A DNA stretch of 64,000 nucleotides from Ulota crispa (taxonomy: Eukaryota; Streptophyta; Bryopsida; Orthotrichales; Orthotrichaceae). A model generated the notes under the pieces. That model saw nothing but the letters and a program-made list of their open reading frames with translations, had not been told where the DNA came from and searched no databases. The DNA lies in NCBI GenBank assembly GCA_963920765.1, contig OY987245.1, positions 5,100,727 through 5,164,726 on the forward strand, given 5' to 3'. How positions within the stretch are numbered: position 1 is the stretch's first letter; each line of letters opens with the position of its first letter. This document shows positions 1-12,304 of the stretch, piece by piece. Both the position numbers and the translations under genes were made by a program.

Positions 1-1580
1 GCCGCACGCCGCGAAACCTCTGCTTCCTCACTCGCCCGGTGCTCGTGGTGGTGACGCTGCCCTCGCCAACAGCAGCAGTCGCTGCTGCTGCTGCCTCTCT
101 CGTCACACTCCCTAGCCCTCGCTCCGATTCATCTCGACCGCTGCTCATCTGCGGATCTGCACCAGCAACCATGTGACACGTCCTTTCAAAGTTAGCGATC
201 GATGCACACACTGCGTATCCAATAAGCCTAAACCCAAATGCCTTCCACTTGCTTTATACATGAGAGCACCTGCAGCCATGACAAGGCATGACTACTCTTA
301 CACGGACGACCCTACCAAAAAATGAGTAGAAAATAGCGAAAGCGCACTGTTGACGGCCCCTCAACTCCGACTACCGCCCTTAGGGAAGTTGCACCACCAC
401 TGCTGATAAGCGCGAATACCCTAACAACGTAAACTTGATCAAGGAAACATTGGAGGTAGCCCGCCAGTCGGGTTGATTAGAAGATTCACAGGAGCATTCG
501 CTTACTTAAAACCCAAGTCGAAAAGGGCAATTGTTTTTGGTTACTAGAATTCTGAGTTCATAACTACCAGTCTACTAATACTACAGTATAACCGTAAACG
601 GCAGAGACCGTGCTAGCTTTTCTCCAAACGACAGCATACTCCATGCGTGCGATTCGTTAAACCCAGAACCATTAAACCCTGCACTGGTCAGGAACCGCCG
701 AAGCCTCATTTCAGGCTATGGTCACGAACAGTTGAGCTAAGCTCTTTATTTGGTAGCTTTGTCTTCTACCTGCTCCAGACTATCTGCTTTGAAAGCTCCA
801 AATAGAAATAAAAGGAACGAATTTTAAGCACCGCCTTCGATTCTAAACATATATCTTGGCCTGTTGCCACTTAATTGCTAGTTCAACTGGGACGTAATTC
901 AACATTTTATTATTTTCTTACTACAGCAAGATGCAAGTGTGGAACCTCGTAAGTGGAAAGAGGTAGAATCAAGCCTGATCGAGATGGTTGTAGGAATGGG
1001 GTGTACCTGGATTGCTGCGAGGAGGCGAGAAGTAAGGTTTGCAGCAGATGTCGGAGTGTTGGATTCCGGAGTCCGAGCTGCAGCTGCTGATCCAGCTGGG
1101 GCTGCTGCTGTACGCCGCCGCTCCGGGTGACGACCGCAGCTCCGTGGCCTTAGTCACCACTTCTCCGAGCGGGCCGTGACTAATCACAGCGGCAGCTGGT
1201 TGCCACGACTGCGTGACCACTTCGGTCGCGCGTGCCTGAACCTCCATGTCCCGCGCCAGACTCGCTATCACACTGGGATCCATCCAAGCACTCGCCAGGA
1301 ACTCGTCGCGGGGGCGCTTGTGCCCCGCGAGCGCAGCGCTCAACCCCTCGTCACGGTCGCTTGACAGGGTTCTCCAGGGTCCGGAATTCATGTACTGCTG
1401 CGCCTCCGAGGTCGCGAAGAATGCTTGTGGAGGATTTTCCACTGCTCCTGTCGTGGACGGTACTTCCAGGAAATCAGCGACCTCCTCCACTCGGCTGCGC
1501 GAGCGAGGGATGTAATCGGGAGGGCCTGTCGCTGGTTCCAGCTTGTCGATTCTTCTCGGATTCATCCGCATACAAATCAT
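1..1580 (-). CDS. AP2/ERF transcription factor, 5' part, two exons, cut by the window edge
   Basis: Predicted nuclear DNA-binding transcription factor of the plant AP2/ERF family. Exon 1 is 1580-1007 (191 codons plus one base), starting at one of three in-frame ATGs at residues 1, 4 and 6. A donor CCAG|GTACAC ends it. An acceptor GGTGCAG|AT lies at 157/156, giving an 850-bp intron, and the phase-1 join is in frame (codon GAT, then P-Q-M-S-S-G-R-D-E). Exon 2 runs through an alanine-rich stretch and a basic run R-K-Q into R-F-R-G-V-R at base 1. RFRGVR is the first strand of the AP2/ERF domain; the rest, including the usual RPWGK motif, is outside the window. The N-terminal 190 residues are serine- and proline-rich with no motif I recognise. 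The exon is much richer in GC than its surroundings. Seen: ORF, splice signals, motif. Inferred: the splice choice. The ERF subgroup cannot be decided. Confidence 0.6.
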
Positions 1581-2860
1581 GACCTGGCGAGCTCGAAATA
1601 TTGTATTCGGTGACTATTCTCCGAACGGTTCCTGCTGGATTGATGCAACACCACCGATCTTCAGCTCCAATGCGGCAGCATCAAATCACGGTGATTCCCA
1701 CTGGAATGAGCTGTCGATCGCCCGTCACTGCCGATCACTTCGATTCAATTCAAATGTACTCATTCGCTCAAAGCCCGCCATTCACAAAATAACCATCGCG
1801 GCCAAAAAACCGCAACAACCTGGATCCCCAGCAGCTGAATTGAGCATTCACGAATCCGTCTTTAAGCCCACAACCCGAATCAATCCACCGTCTTGATTCC
1901 TGCCAGTGCTAATTCCGAACCCGTTCAATCCGTCGCGCTCAATCAGTCCGAAAAATCCAACGGAATTCCCAATTTCGATAAACCCACAGCGCGCGAGGCT
2001 TGCCAAACGCTTCCAAGCTCACAGTTTTGCCAATCAATCCGCAGCCATTCCTTCCAAGGCTGATATGTACACAAAGCCTCACTCCACCAGGTCGCTCGAA
2101 ATCCCGATAGTTAACCTTGATCAATCGCCGCGTATGCCCAAATTCCGCCAGTTGACAGAAATCAATCTTCCGCTGCTTAATCAAAACCAGCTCGTGATCT
2201 CTAAAAGGTTTGCAATAAATAAATTCCCCCTCAACAAAGCCGTCGTCTCCGACTAGAGTTGAACAACACTGAACCGACACGCCCTAAACACAACGAACTG
2301 AATTTCGATGGAATTAGACCTCGTGCGGGATTGACTCTACCACCAGTGTTTGCCCTCCTGCTAACAAGAGCCACGACGTATCAGACATTACCGGTACTGC
2401 TTAACTACATTGACTTTGAATTTCGATTGGAGGAGCGCACGGAAGGCTCTGGCAGCGTCGACAGATATGTATAATGTATGGTTGTGCCCACTGTAGTAGA
2501 CAACGACATGCAATCTCGCATGGATGCTGGTCTTATAGTGGGGTAAAGATTCAAGTGAAATTATGGTTTGTCAAGTCTTTGTTACTAGTGATCAGAGGCT
2601 TTCACAAGGGCTCTCACGAGAGAGAGCGAGCGAGAGCTGTGATACCGCGTAACCGTGGTGCCCTGGCACAATCTTCGAAGGGAGCGCTCCCCCACATGGC
2701 GCGCAAAAGACGCAAAAGGACGGACAGCCTCTCTCTCTCTCGGGTTCTGTGCTCCGTTCACACTGCCGCTCGGGTGCTGCTCTCCTTACCTGCTCCGCCT
2801 TGCTGGCTCGACGACTCCCGCCTTTCAAATTCCAAGTGTCACTAAGGTAGAAATACCATA
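1581..2860 (-). promoter_or_regulatory. Probable leader/promoter region of the AP2/ERF gene
   Basis: This 1.3-kb stretch upstream of the AP2/ERF start has intermediate GC content and then drops sharply into AT-rich DNA after about 2860. It carries a GAGA-type purine/pyrimidine tract (alternating CT at about 2728-2741, GA at 2618-2633). On the minus strand an ORF of 113 codons (2280-1939) precedes the main start and could be an upstream ORF or an unspliced exon; it has no recognised domain. I could not place a convincing TATA box or transcription start. Confidence 0.3.
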
Positions 2861-2904
2861 AACGGTTAAAATAAGTCACAGCCTTGAGAAATTAAGCTCA
2901 ATTT

Positions 2905-3166
2905 AACATCATATTTGTTACATTGGGAAAAATATAGGTATCACTTTGTACTCCATTTTAATCTTACATACAATAAATAAATGTAGGTATAGCTATAGCT
3001 CAAAGGTGAAAGTTATTTGAAATTCTTGTAAGCAATCATTGAGACTTCAATATTGTATAAAAAATTGCATGTTTTTTTCTTTTGAAATATGCTAAATTTC
3101 ACATAATGACAAAAATAGTGAAAGTCTCGTAATGTACTCTTTCTCCCAATTTAACGAATATGGTGT
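2905..3166. repeat. Foldback MITE, family B (AACACCATATT ends)
   Basis: The left end AACATCATATTTGTTA..TTGGGAAAA and the right end ..CCCAATTTAACGAATATGGTGTT are inverted copies. The same ends occur at 7575-7826, 14592-14731, 39134-39419 and 60560-60679. No protein is encoded. A clean target duplication could not be read, so the superfamily is open. Confidence 0.6.
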
Positions 3167-5800
3167 TATTTGTGCAAAAACAAGGATAAGGAAGAATGCA
3201 AAATAATAATAATAATAATAATAATTCTAGAATGAATATTTTATGTAATATAAATGCGGATTCTTCATTGGGACCCCATTCTCATTTCTTAGGTGTATCT
3301 TAATGGTTACCTCTAAAACTTTGTTCCAAAACAAGTGTGAACCAATCAAATGCAAGAAAATAGCGTCTATTCAAAATCTTTAGAATCCTTTCCAGAGCAT
3401 GCTATTGTTGACTTCAAAACAATCTACTTCTCCTCGTAGAGGGTGGGTAACAATTTATGATATTCCTACCTTAAGGGTTTTAAAAAATAACTACCCATCA
3501 TGAATTTGTTTTTTCTTGAGAATATGTAACCCATTCACGTCTAGCTTTCTAACAAAAAATAAATAAAGATGTAGCAAAGACTTAAAGATGTAGCAAAAAC
3601 GTAAAGATGTAATTAAAACAAAAAGATGTAATAAAAGGACAACGTTGTCTAAAAGGTAAAATTATTTCGAAAATCTCAAACTGATTATTGATTGAATACT
3701 TGTTTATTATATTGTTGTTTCTTATGTTTTAAGTTAGCAACATAAATATCTGATTATGATCACTTTTTGATTGCTTTTAAAGGTGTTTTTATTTTGGTGA
3801 TTTATTAACGTGAAAACTTAATTGCCTTTGAAAGTTAATTGTGGAGGTTGATTGTAATTTGTGTTCTTTGAATCATAAAATATTTAGAAAGAAGTGTTTT
3901 GAGAAGTTATACCATCCACATAGCCGTAATCCAACAAAAGAAATTTAGGACATTTTAATGGATTAAAAATGCCATGATTTCAAATGGGTGGAACACATTT
4001 GCGCTTATTTATTGTTCAAAATTTGCACTCTTGATCATCATAGGGTAATTTGAATGAATCTATAAGCTAAAAAAATAAATGACAATATTTTACATGTGAT
4101 TTATTCACATATAGAAAATAGTTATATAGAAAAATTAAGGATTTGATTACCAAATATCAATATATTAATTAACTTAATATGGACTTTGCAAAGTTCATAG
4201 ACATCAATCCAATTTTTTTGAAGATGTATAAACATGGATAGATTTGGCAAACTTCTAGTTTAAATATTCATTGAGATGTTTTTTCATATTTTATGTAAAG
4301 ATTAGGAGATCTTCCAATGTTTTGCATGGTCCATGATTGTGTTTAAAGCCAATAATTCTATGAATAGTCCATGTTTGGCAGAAAAGGTGTTGTTTAGAAA
4401 AGAGAGATTTATCATTTCTACTTAATGCTATATAGAAGAAGTAAATTAGTTGAAACCATCATTTTGAAATTATCAATTGCTAGATTATGTAGAACATAAA
4501 GATTGACATAGATAATACTAGAAAAGATGATGCAAGAATGAAATGCTTAGAAAAACAAGTAAAAAAGAATTGTAAGTCAAATGGTATCTTCATGAGCAAA
4601 ATAAGCTATATTCCTACCATGCTTACAATCTTACAATAAGTTATCATATGTCCAAGGTTATCCTATGTAAATCTTTGGTCAAAGAGACTTCAAATTTTTA
4701 AATAACTTTGATTTTTGAAATAATTTTTTGACATATTGTTCCTTGTCCTTTGGAAAAAAGTTAAAATTTTGTTCAATGCAAAACTATAGTAGTTTTTTTT
4801 TGTTTTTTTTTAATTTCTGGTTGAATCCTTCTCAAGTCACAACAAATTTCAAGACTATACATGGCAAAAAGTAATTGAATCATAGAGAGCTCTTATGGCA
4901 TTCTAAAACCATGTGCCTTACCATTCACATGCATGTAAAATGTTCAACATTCTTCAACTCCAATTTTTTTTAATTGACCCAACTTACTCAAATATTGGTT
5001 TTTCCTTACATTCAAATAAATAGGATTTTAAAAATAACATTATCTAGTAAATCATACTGTTCTCTACAATAAAAATAAATAATGAGAACATCGTTTATAT
5101 GCCTTTAATGTTAAAACAAAATTGATAATAGAAAAAGACATTTGACTCAACTTGGTGTTAATCACCAAAGGCTCCTTAGTTGCATTGATTCTTAATGTCT
5201 CAATTTGTATGGGCTAAAATTTGGCTCTTTTTCAATGTATTCAAAAATACCCTAGACATTGAGGGATCAATAGTATTGTATCAAGCAAGTGGTCATAGGG
5301 TGCTTTGTACAAGGGATTATAGAGTTTTTCAATTCCTCCAATAGTTTGCCTCTTACATGAATGGCCTAACTCTAACAATCATTAAATTTCTCCCTCCAGC
5401 TTCATCCATACATCCACTCATTACCTTCAAACAAATAATCATGTAACTTTGAATGATTTCATTATCAAAAATGCCAAAGTAGAAATCTAAAGTACTACTT
5501 TTCGTTACATTTTTGACAAGAATTGAATCTAGCATGTCCCTTTGCCATATGAAAGCCTAGTATCCTCTCACTCATTCAATATTGAGTAGAGATTAGTAAT
5601 GAAAGGTTTGCACAAGATTACATGAAAAAGAACATATCACAATTTAGGTTCAAGTATTTCTTTGAATAAGTTCCAATACCATTGGTTCAACTCCACATTG
5701 TTCACTTAATCCATACGGCCATACTTACCCCAAACCTTGGTGAACTATGAATTTTTTTCATGACAATCATGCAAATCCCCTAACAATGATTATTTGGTGG
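3167..5800. other. AT-rich intergenic DNA with a small 19-bp tandem repeat
   Basis: No convincing gene. It holds an (AAT)n run near 3208-3226 and four diverging copies of a 19-bp unit beginning AAAGATGTA at 3565-3640. ORFs here are short and AT-driven. Confidence 0.6.
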
Positions 5801-6107
5801 ATACCCCTAAAATTTTCAAATTTTGTACAAAAAAACCTTGACTTTTTAGAAATTGCACAAAAACCTTGATATACTTTCATAATTGCAAGAGTATCCTTTT
5901 CCCACAATTATCAAAGGTGCATGTCACCTACTAAGAAATTGAAAGGCTAATCACAACCCAAGTCCTACCAAGAAGTAGGTAACAAGCACCTTTGATAATT
6001 GTGGAGAAGATATTCTTGTAATTACAAAAGTATGTCAAAAGGTATTTGTGCAATTTCTAAAAAACTAGGGGCATTTGTACAAATATTGAAAATTAAAATT
6101 TCCCTTG
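5801..6107. repeat. Foldback MITE, family C
   Basis: Imperfect inverted repeat: the left arm contains AGAAATTGCACAAAAACC and CACAATTATCAAAGGTGC, and the right arm carries their reverse complements (GCACCTTTGATAATTGTG, then TTTGTGCAATTTCT). Both ends read into GTACAAA and AATTTT. A related copy is at 24565-24837. No coding capacity. Confidence 0.6.
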
Positions 6108-7574
6108 ATTAAAAGAGTACCAACTAAAATCAGCAACTGTTTGAGGTTTTTTCTCTCTCTCACAGTTTGATTTCTGGTCCTTACTCCTTCCAACATGTTT
6201 ACCAATTTGAGATCCTTTATTTTCAATATCCAACCAGTTGTTTGACCATGGACACTAGTCAACTTTCTATGAGATAGCGGTTCTTCCTGGTCATTGCTCT
6301 ACATTTTCGCTCATAATACACTCTGAAGGGAAGTACACAGGTGGAGAAATATTCAGTATTGTACAACAAGGACCCAGTTTAGAACGACTTGAAGGTATCC
6401 CTAAACTTCACCCAAAGTGGTACCCAAGTAGGTATGAGAGACATGGGTACCACAGTACCAACCAGAAATGTACATATGGCGTAGAAATTCGACTCCAGAG
6501 TCCAGATGATTGATAGAGTGCTCCAACCAACAAGTTAAGTCACCCATAATAACGTCCCAAGTTATTAGTTTGTACTGCAACTCCAGTTCATAAGAAGCAT
6601 CCGAAGCTTCCTTCAGCCCAATTCAATCATAGCCCTATCATGGCCAAGAGGTTACATGGAAAAATCAATCCACTCTCCGGTCAAAACCCTCACTATTTCT
6701 CATTTTGTCAATTGCCTCTGGTCAAAACGGTTGTAACAGCTCTGAGTTGTTAAATTCATAAAATGTACGCCTAATACTCTCATTAAGCTACCTTTCATTT
6801 CAGGTGGCCTTAGTTTCAATTACCTGGGTGTAAAATAAACCACTTTCCCAATAAGCAGCAAGGGCAGCCTTTAATTTTCTAGAGTACTTTTTATTTTTAT
6901 TTTTTTGCCAAAATCTCACCTCAATTTGTGACTGGCTATCATAACATTAGAAAAATTGGGTGAAAAATAGATGAAATTGCCAAATCCTTCTTCAAGTGAA
7001 CACTAGGTTTGCTAAAAATTAGATGAAAGCTACTAATATTAGTAGATTTTATGAATGAATGTTCACAAGTTGTTGATTCTATCCTTTTCTATCCAATTTT
7101 CCTTCACTTGCTTGCATTGTTGGGTACGTGTTGCAAATCCAACAAAAAAAACAAAATTTAAAGGCTGTGCAAGATGAGGTTTGGCATGGGAAGATGTGAA
7201 TTAATGGTTTGTTTAGGATTATTCAGAGTTTTTATTTGTACAAAAGTTACCAATATTGTAGCAGTAAAGAAAATTTTGATGTGGTGTGAATGTTGAGCAG
7301 CAACCTCGTGAGCGTATTTGGTGTAGTATTTTAATTACTTTAGCGCAAAATGAATTTGTAGGTAGAGTTTGAATTCATGAGCAAAGCAACGGGTTTGACC
7401 TTTGTAACAACTACAGTATTGATAGCTCCCAAAAATTTGAAAAAAACACAGCTGTTATCAGCTTATCAGCAGTTTTGATGTTGAAGATATGGTGGCCAAT
7501 GTGCTGAATGTGCCAGATGTCAATCCGTTTTATAAGGAGATGCAACAGCAGTCAACTTGAGGAATATGGTTGTT
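6108..7574. other. Intergenic DNA, nothing recognised
   Basis: AT-rich, no gene, tRNA or clear repeat end. Short ORFs here show no domain and no splice context. Confidence 0.5.
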
Positions 7575-7826
7575 AACACCATATTCGTTAATTTGGGAAA
7601 AACAGAGGTACCATTTTGTACTCCACCTCAAACCCAAAAGTTACTTTAAACTAGATTCGAAGGTATTAGATTCAGTCTCAATCACTAAGATTTTTTCCCT
7701 CCCAAATCTCTCCTCTCAAGTGAGGGCTGTACAAAAAAAATGTTGAGCTCAGTTTGAGGTGATCACCTCAAACTTCTTGAAAGTCTCAAAATGTACCATT
7801 TTTTCCAAATTAACAAATATGGTGTT
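7575..7826. repeat. Foldback MITE, family B
   Basis: The ends AACACCATATTCGTTAATTT and the inverse AAATTAACAAATATGGTGTT are nearly perfect inverted repeats, followed inward by matching GTACCATTTT / AAAATGTACC-type arms. The flanks show TTGTTA on both sides, which may be a target duplication. Confidence 0.65.
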
Positions 7827-9120
7827 TGTTACTTTTGTTCTGAAAACTGTATACCAAATAGGCTCATTAGGTTGTCCCACTCTATTTTGCTCAACATACA
7901 TATTATACTACAGTGAATATCACTTCTTTTGCTACGACGTTGGTAACCTTTGCATAAACATTTCAGCAACAATAAAAAATAGGAGGTTTCAAACATAAAA
8001 TCTAGCCTTTGAACTTCTCATTTCAAAGGATCTCCACTCTCTAGTGAATTGTTTTCGTTCCCTCGCATGCGCAAAGTTTGAGACACCCGTGAGTTTGCGG
8101 AAGTTTCTGCAAAATAAGTTTTGGGATTTGAGGACGCAAGTGAATGAGCCCCGTGAAGCCACAAAAGTGGGTTTCTGAAATTCACTCCTCACGTGAATCA
8201 CTTTAGAAGTGAAGTCCTAAGGTGAGTCACCTTGCGGTGCACTAGTGAATTCACAGAGATGAATTGCAATGTGAGTCACTTGAAAAAGTTTAAGTTTGAA
8301 GCCCCTAATAAATCATAAATAACAAATAATAAATAAAAATCCTTGTGCGGTACTCCCATGATTCACGTGTTGAAAAAGGGGTGCATTTTACACCAAGAGA
8401 AGTAAGGCAACGTAAATTGAAAAACAACCTAAATTGAAAAACAACCTAATGAGAGTGTTTGGTGTAGTTACTAACAAAAGTCACACTTGTTGCTTTGCTC
8501 CACAAATTCAAGCTCTCTTTATTAATGAATTCCATACAAAACTATTCACATTAATTGCTTCCACATCGAAGTTGCTTCGAGTTGCCAAAAGTGTGGATAG
8601 GCTATAAACAATATGCTTAGAGTTGGAGTGAACTTTACGTACTTTGTGCATGTAAATGACATGTGACTTTTGTGGAGCTATAAGCAAAACTTCATATACA
8701 CATTCTCTTACTGTGATGGTTTTGTCAAAGAATTATGTTACTTTTTTTTAATGTTGGTAACCCACCTAACTAACAAAATCCACAATCGTGAAAAAATTCC
8801 TTACAAAACTTGAAACTACAGTAGTCATTTGGACGCTTCTAGAAAGATATTACAATACACCCAAACAAGGAAGAACCCATGTTTCACATTTTGAAAGGTA
8901 AATTTATGTTTTGAAACTTACTCTGATTAATTACGAGCTTCCATGGGGGATGTCTGTTTTTCAAAACAGTTCAGGCACTTGGGAGTTGAATTTCAGTGCA
9001 TTAGAAACGGGTACCTGCATATTGCTAGGGACTCGAACTAGGCCATGTTTTCATGTCAAAGGCTATAATTCAGCTGAGATTCCCCCCCCTCCAACAGCAA
9101 CGGTGCTGATACCCTGTCGG
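7827..9120. other. Intergenic DNA with repeated GTGAATCAC/GTGAGTCAC words
   Basis: No gene recognised. At 8160-8290 the words GTGAATCAC, GTGAGTCAC and GTGAATTCAC recur, including the odd-length palindrome AAGGTGAGTCACCTT at about 8219. Their role is unknown; they may be remnants of a local repeat. Confidence 0.4.
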
Positions 9121-9531
9121 TAACGCGGTAATGCTCTTTGTTATCCGATGTGGCACCTCCCGCTCTCGGCATTCGTCCAAGTGGCGCCGCAATGACTTGA
9201 TAGACCCGTTCACACCGCAGGAGTAGAGCCAAGCTGACCCACCGGAGTGTTTCCATCACGTGACGATTTTTGTTGAACATGTCCTCGGGGAGTCGGGGTG
9301 ACTGGGTCCCCTTCCCGCATGTCCAGATATGCCACCTGGATTGAGGATGCCTTCCTCGCTGGCGTGGTGACGTGGCAAAACATGTGCACAACCAGTGACA
9401 GGGAAGACGGTAACGATGTATTCATGTATTGGATCTTCGTTGATCAGTTCAACCCCAATTCCAGCGGAGCAGCCAAGGAATTGTTCAAGATGGTGAAGAG
9501 CCTGACCCTTCTCACCGACGTTAACCCTTAA
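9121..9531. other. GC-rich segment with overlapping ORFs, origin unknown
   Basis: A sharp GC-rich block that ends at a TTAA element. The plus strand is open for 77 codons (9298-9531, containing TWIEDAFLAG and WQNMCTTSD). The minus strand is open for 137 codons (9669-9256) and 111 codons (9391-9056). I recognise none of them, and neither strand has a convincing start or splice context. It may be a captured exon or a gene remnant; the opposed open frames could also simply reflect GC content. Confidence 0.25.
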
Positions 9532-9767
9532 CCCCTGAGCGCCCAGGCCATATTCACCAAAATGCAGACCTAATTCAATTAATCTGTTATGACAGACAAG
9601 ATTTATAAAATTCAACCGTATTGATTGGTAGGGGACATAGGTCCAAAAGTACAAGAAAAAAGGATACATGATTTGTTTTTATTAATGAAAAGATTACAAC
9701 ACACAACCATGAAACTTTTGCAATTGTGAGAAGCAATATTTGGGGCTATGGGGTGTTCAAGGGTTAA
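9528..9767. mobile_element. TTAA-family element (240 bp)
   Basis: Starts TTAACCCCTGAGCGCCCAGG and ends GTTCAAGGGTTAA. Its right TTAA is also the left TTAA of the next element. The GCGCCC subterminal motif groups it with 41190-41964 and 49075-49757. No coding. Confidence 0.6.
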
Positions 9768-10528
9768 CCCCTAAATGTTGAGGAGGACAAAAAATGTTCT
9801 TCAGCTCTGAAAAAAGATTTTGTGATTCAAAAAAAATCTTTTTTCATTTGATTTTTTTTCAAAAGTGACCATAAACACATGGTTCATCATGGAAGACACA
9901 AAACTACCTCTTGAGATGCTTTTTTTTTTTGTAACCCAACTTGTGATAAGATTCAGAAACATGGTATTAGCTCCCAAGTTGCCCTCTTTGCAATTTTCAT
10001 GAGGGCACCATGCATTGTTCACTTTTCCAACGTTTTGAAGCAATACTACAGTAGTGTCTCTTTAAGATGAACCTTTATGAGAAAAAACGCTTAGCTAAGA
10101 TGAAGGAAATGACTGTCCCTGGCAGTTGGGGAGTTACAAAAAGATGTGTTTGATTACAATGAATGCTTTCCTTACATGAAATGAATATGCTATCCAGATA
10201 CCTTCATCTTATCGAGGCACCACTGTACTGGTGCCCATGTGCAAAACATTGTAGAATGCTACAAGCAGGGCAAGCCATGGTGATCCATCCGTCCTTTAAG
10301 GATTAAAGGACATAGCGTGCCGATGCGACTACTAAAATACAAGGTGTTTTTCTTGTATTTGGACTAGATTCACACCTTTACTACAATTGAGATCAACAAA
10401 GAAGTTGGAGGATAGATCAAAACCATTCTAGTGAGCTACTGGAGATCCTAAGTTAAAACTTTTTTTGGTAGCAAATGCCAATTATATGGCAGCGTATATA
10501 CTATGCTCTATGGTCCTTTAAGGGTTAA
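9764..10528. mobile_element. TTAA-family element carrying a nested pogo-like MITE
   Basis: Ends TTAACCCCTAAATG and GGTCCTTTAAGGGTTAA. It shares TTAA 9764-9767 with the preceding element and contains the complete MITE 10049-10225, so it is older than that insertion. No transposase ORF. Confidence 0.6.
10049..10225. mobile_element. Pogo/Lemi-like MITE, TA target site
   Basis: 177 bp, with terminal inverted repeats CAGTAGTGTCTCTTTAAGAT and, from the other end, CAGTGGTGCCTCGATAAGAT, flanked by TA on both sides (10047-10048 and 10226-10227). CAG ends that run into a CTC motif with TA duplication are typical of pogo/Tigger-type Tc1-mariner elements. A second copy in opposite orientation is at 18769-18944. 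Confidence 0.65.
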
Positions 10529-10673
10529 CTGCACCCTCATTTTATTTTATTTTCAAACATAAATTTTGTCAACACACTTGTCCATGTTATAAAGATTGGT
10601 TGTCTATCTCATGATATAATGACTCAGCATGGATTGTCCATCTTATGATACAATTCTATGTTAGCATTACAAA

Positions 10674-10785
10674 TTATCCCCTAAAGGACCAAGGAGCCCA
10701 CTTTGGGCTTTTGGGATACTTGGGCAAGCATTCCTCAAGTAAATACATAAGATAAGATAGTGAAAATATGGGCGTCCGTGCTCAT
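10674..10785. mobile_element. Unpaired left end of a TTAA-family element
   Basis: TTATCCCCTAAAGGACCAAG matches the family terminus with one change in the TTAA. No matching right end was found before the next element, so the copy is probably truncated or interrupted by the family D insertion. Confidence 0.4.
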
Positions 10786-11526
10786 GGGTGATTGCAAGAA
10801 ACAATTGTACTATTTTTTATCCCCTTCACCTCTTGCAGGTGCTTTTTGGCTTGTAACTTTTGCTCAAAAAGTTCTTTTAAGCTAAAATTTCAGAGGAAGG
10901 TACATGTCATAGTTATAGACTTTCAATAAATTTTGTGGTTTTTTAAAAATTATTTTACTATTTTTAAATAGCCCCCAAATAGGTGTCTACCTTGGCCATT
11001 TTGGGGGTTTTTGGTACCATTTTGGGTCCAAAAAAGCAAATCTCATGCCACAAATTAGAGAAGTTGTTCATCATAGAGCATTACATGGATATGAAGAAGG
11101 GTTTTAGGAAATTGTAAATTCTTTACCTTCCACATGCTCTCAAAGTGGGCATCCTTTGGTCAATGGTTGGAGAAAGAAAACAAACTTCCCCAAAAAAGCA
11201 ATTCCATCAATACAAGCGTCTTGAATAGAGCAAAAATGGCTATTTTTTATTTTATTTTTTTGAATGTTTTTACTATTTTCTAAAAAGCAAAAAGGAAATT
11301 GTCTTTTTGTGGGTAATTTATGTTCCTATATTTTTGTGCATAACTTTTAAAATAAATTTTTTCTAGGTCTAAATTTTCATGAGTATTCTATTTAAAGCAG
11401 TTTATAGATTATCCATATTTTATTTTATTTATTAAAAAAATATTTCAAAAGCTCGTAGTGCTACCTGGTACTACCAGTTTTAAGGGTGTTTGAGACAAAA
11501 TTGTGAAGTGTTTCTTGCAACTACCC
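10786..11526. mobile_element. Foldback element, family D (GGGT..TTGCAAGAAACA ends)
   Basis: Left end GGGTGATTGCAAGAAACA, right end inverse of GGGTAGTTGCAAGAAACA, with TCAT on both flanks. An inverted relative with the same ends and the same inner sequence (the CCTGGTACTACCAGTTTTAA region) sits at 52236-52967. No ORF of note. The apparent 3-4-bp duplication does not settle the superfamily. Confidence 0.6.
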
Positions 11527-12304
11527 TCATATTAAAAAACTTGCATACCTCCCAAAAAAAAGTGGGATTGAATATTTTTTTTGAGTTAGATATGGTACCA
11601 TATGTGATTTAGATGTCAACACGGGCATCCTCAAAAAAAAATAGAATCAAAGGGATTGAGGAAGGGTGTTGCCCAAATATGGTTCAAAAGCTCTTTACAA
11701 TGGCTTGGTCAATGGGCAAAATTTGCAGTCAACTCTCCTTGACTATGTAATAACTTGTGTTTTACTTTTTATTTTTAGAGAAAAATTACTTTGGCATGTA
11801 CTCCACATGATGTTCAAGGTCTCCACCGTACGGATTTTGTCAATGAGATTTATTTCTATAAAATTCTCTTCCATGAAGTTTTCTTAGTGTAATGACAATT
11901 TGAACAAAGCAATTCCTGCTTCCAATTTTTTTCCATTATGTGTTAAGCATTGGGTGATCATGAAATTGTGAGGCATATAGCCAACTTCATGCTCTAGAAG
12001 AAATTTAAATTGCACAAGAAAACCATAAAGTGGAAGACATCATTTTGAATGATTGGAAGAAAAATTGACACCTTAGAGAAGCTTCAAAAAAAGTTTTGCC
12101 CCTACTTTGAGTGTCATAATCTAATGAAGTATGCCCTCACAAAGTTTGAATTTTTGAGAGGATGTACATTAGCAAGTGAAAAAATAGATCTTAAGGTTAA
12201 ATAATTGAAAACAATTCAAACTATTTACTAATCATTTTATTGTGAGAGGTCAATTTTGAGCCATTTGACCATGTAAACACAAAAGAACTTTAGCATGGGT
12301 TATA
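11527..12304. other. Intergenic DNA, nothing recognised
   Basis: AT-rich. One 73-codon ORF (11666-11887) lacks any domain, and its codon composition is the same as the surrounding DNA. Confidence 0.5.

Noticed and set aside
9020-9050. AGTTCGAGTCCC on the minus strand as a tRNA or SINE B box
   Set aside because: No A box at the right distance and no cloverleaf pairing.
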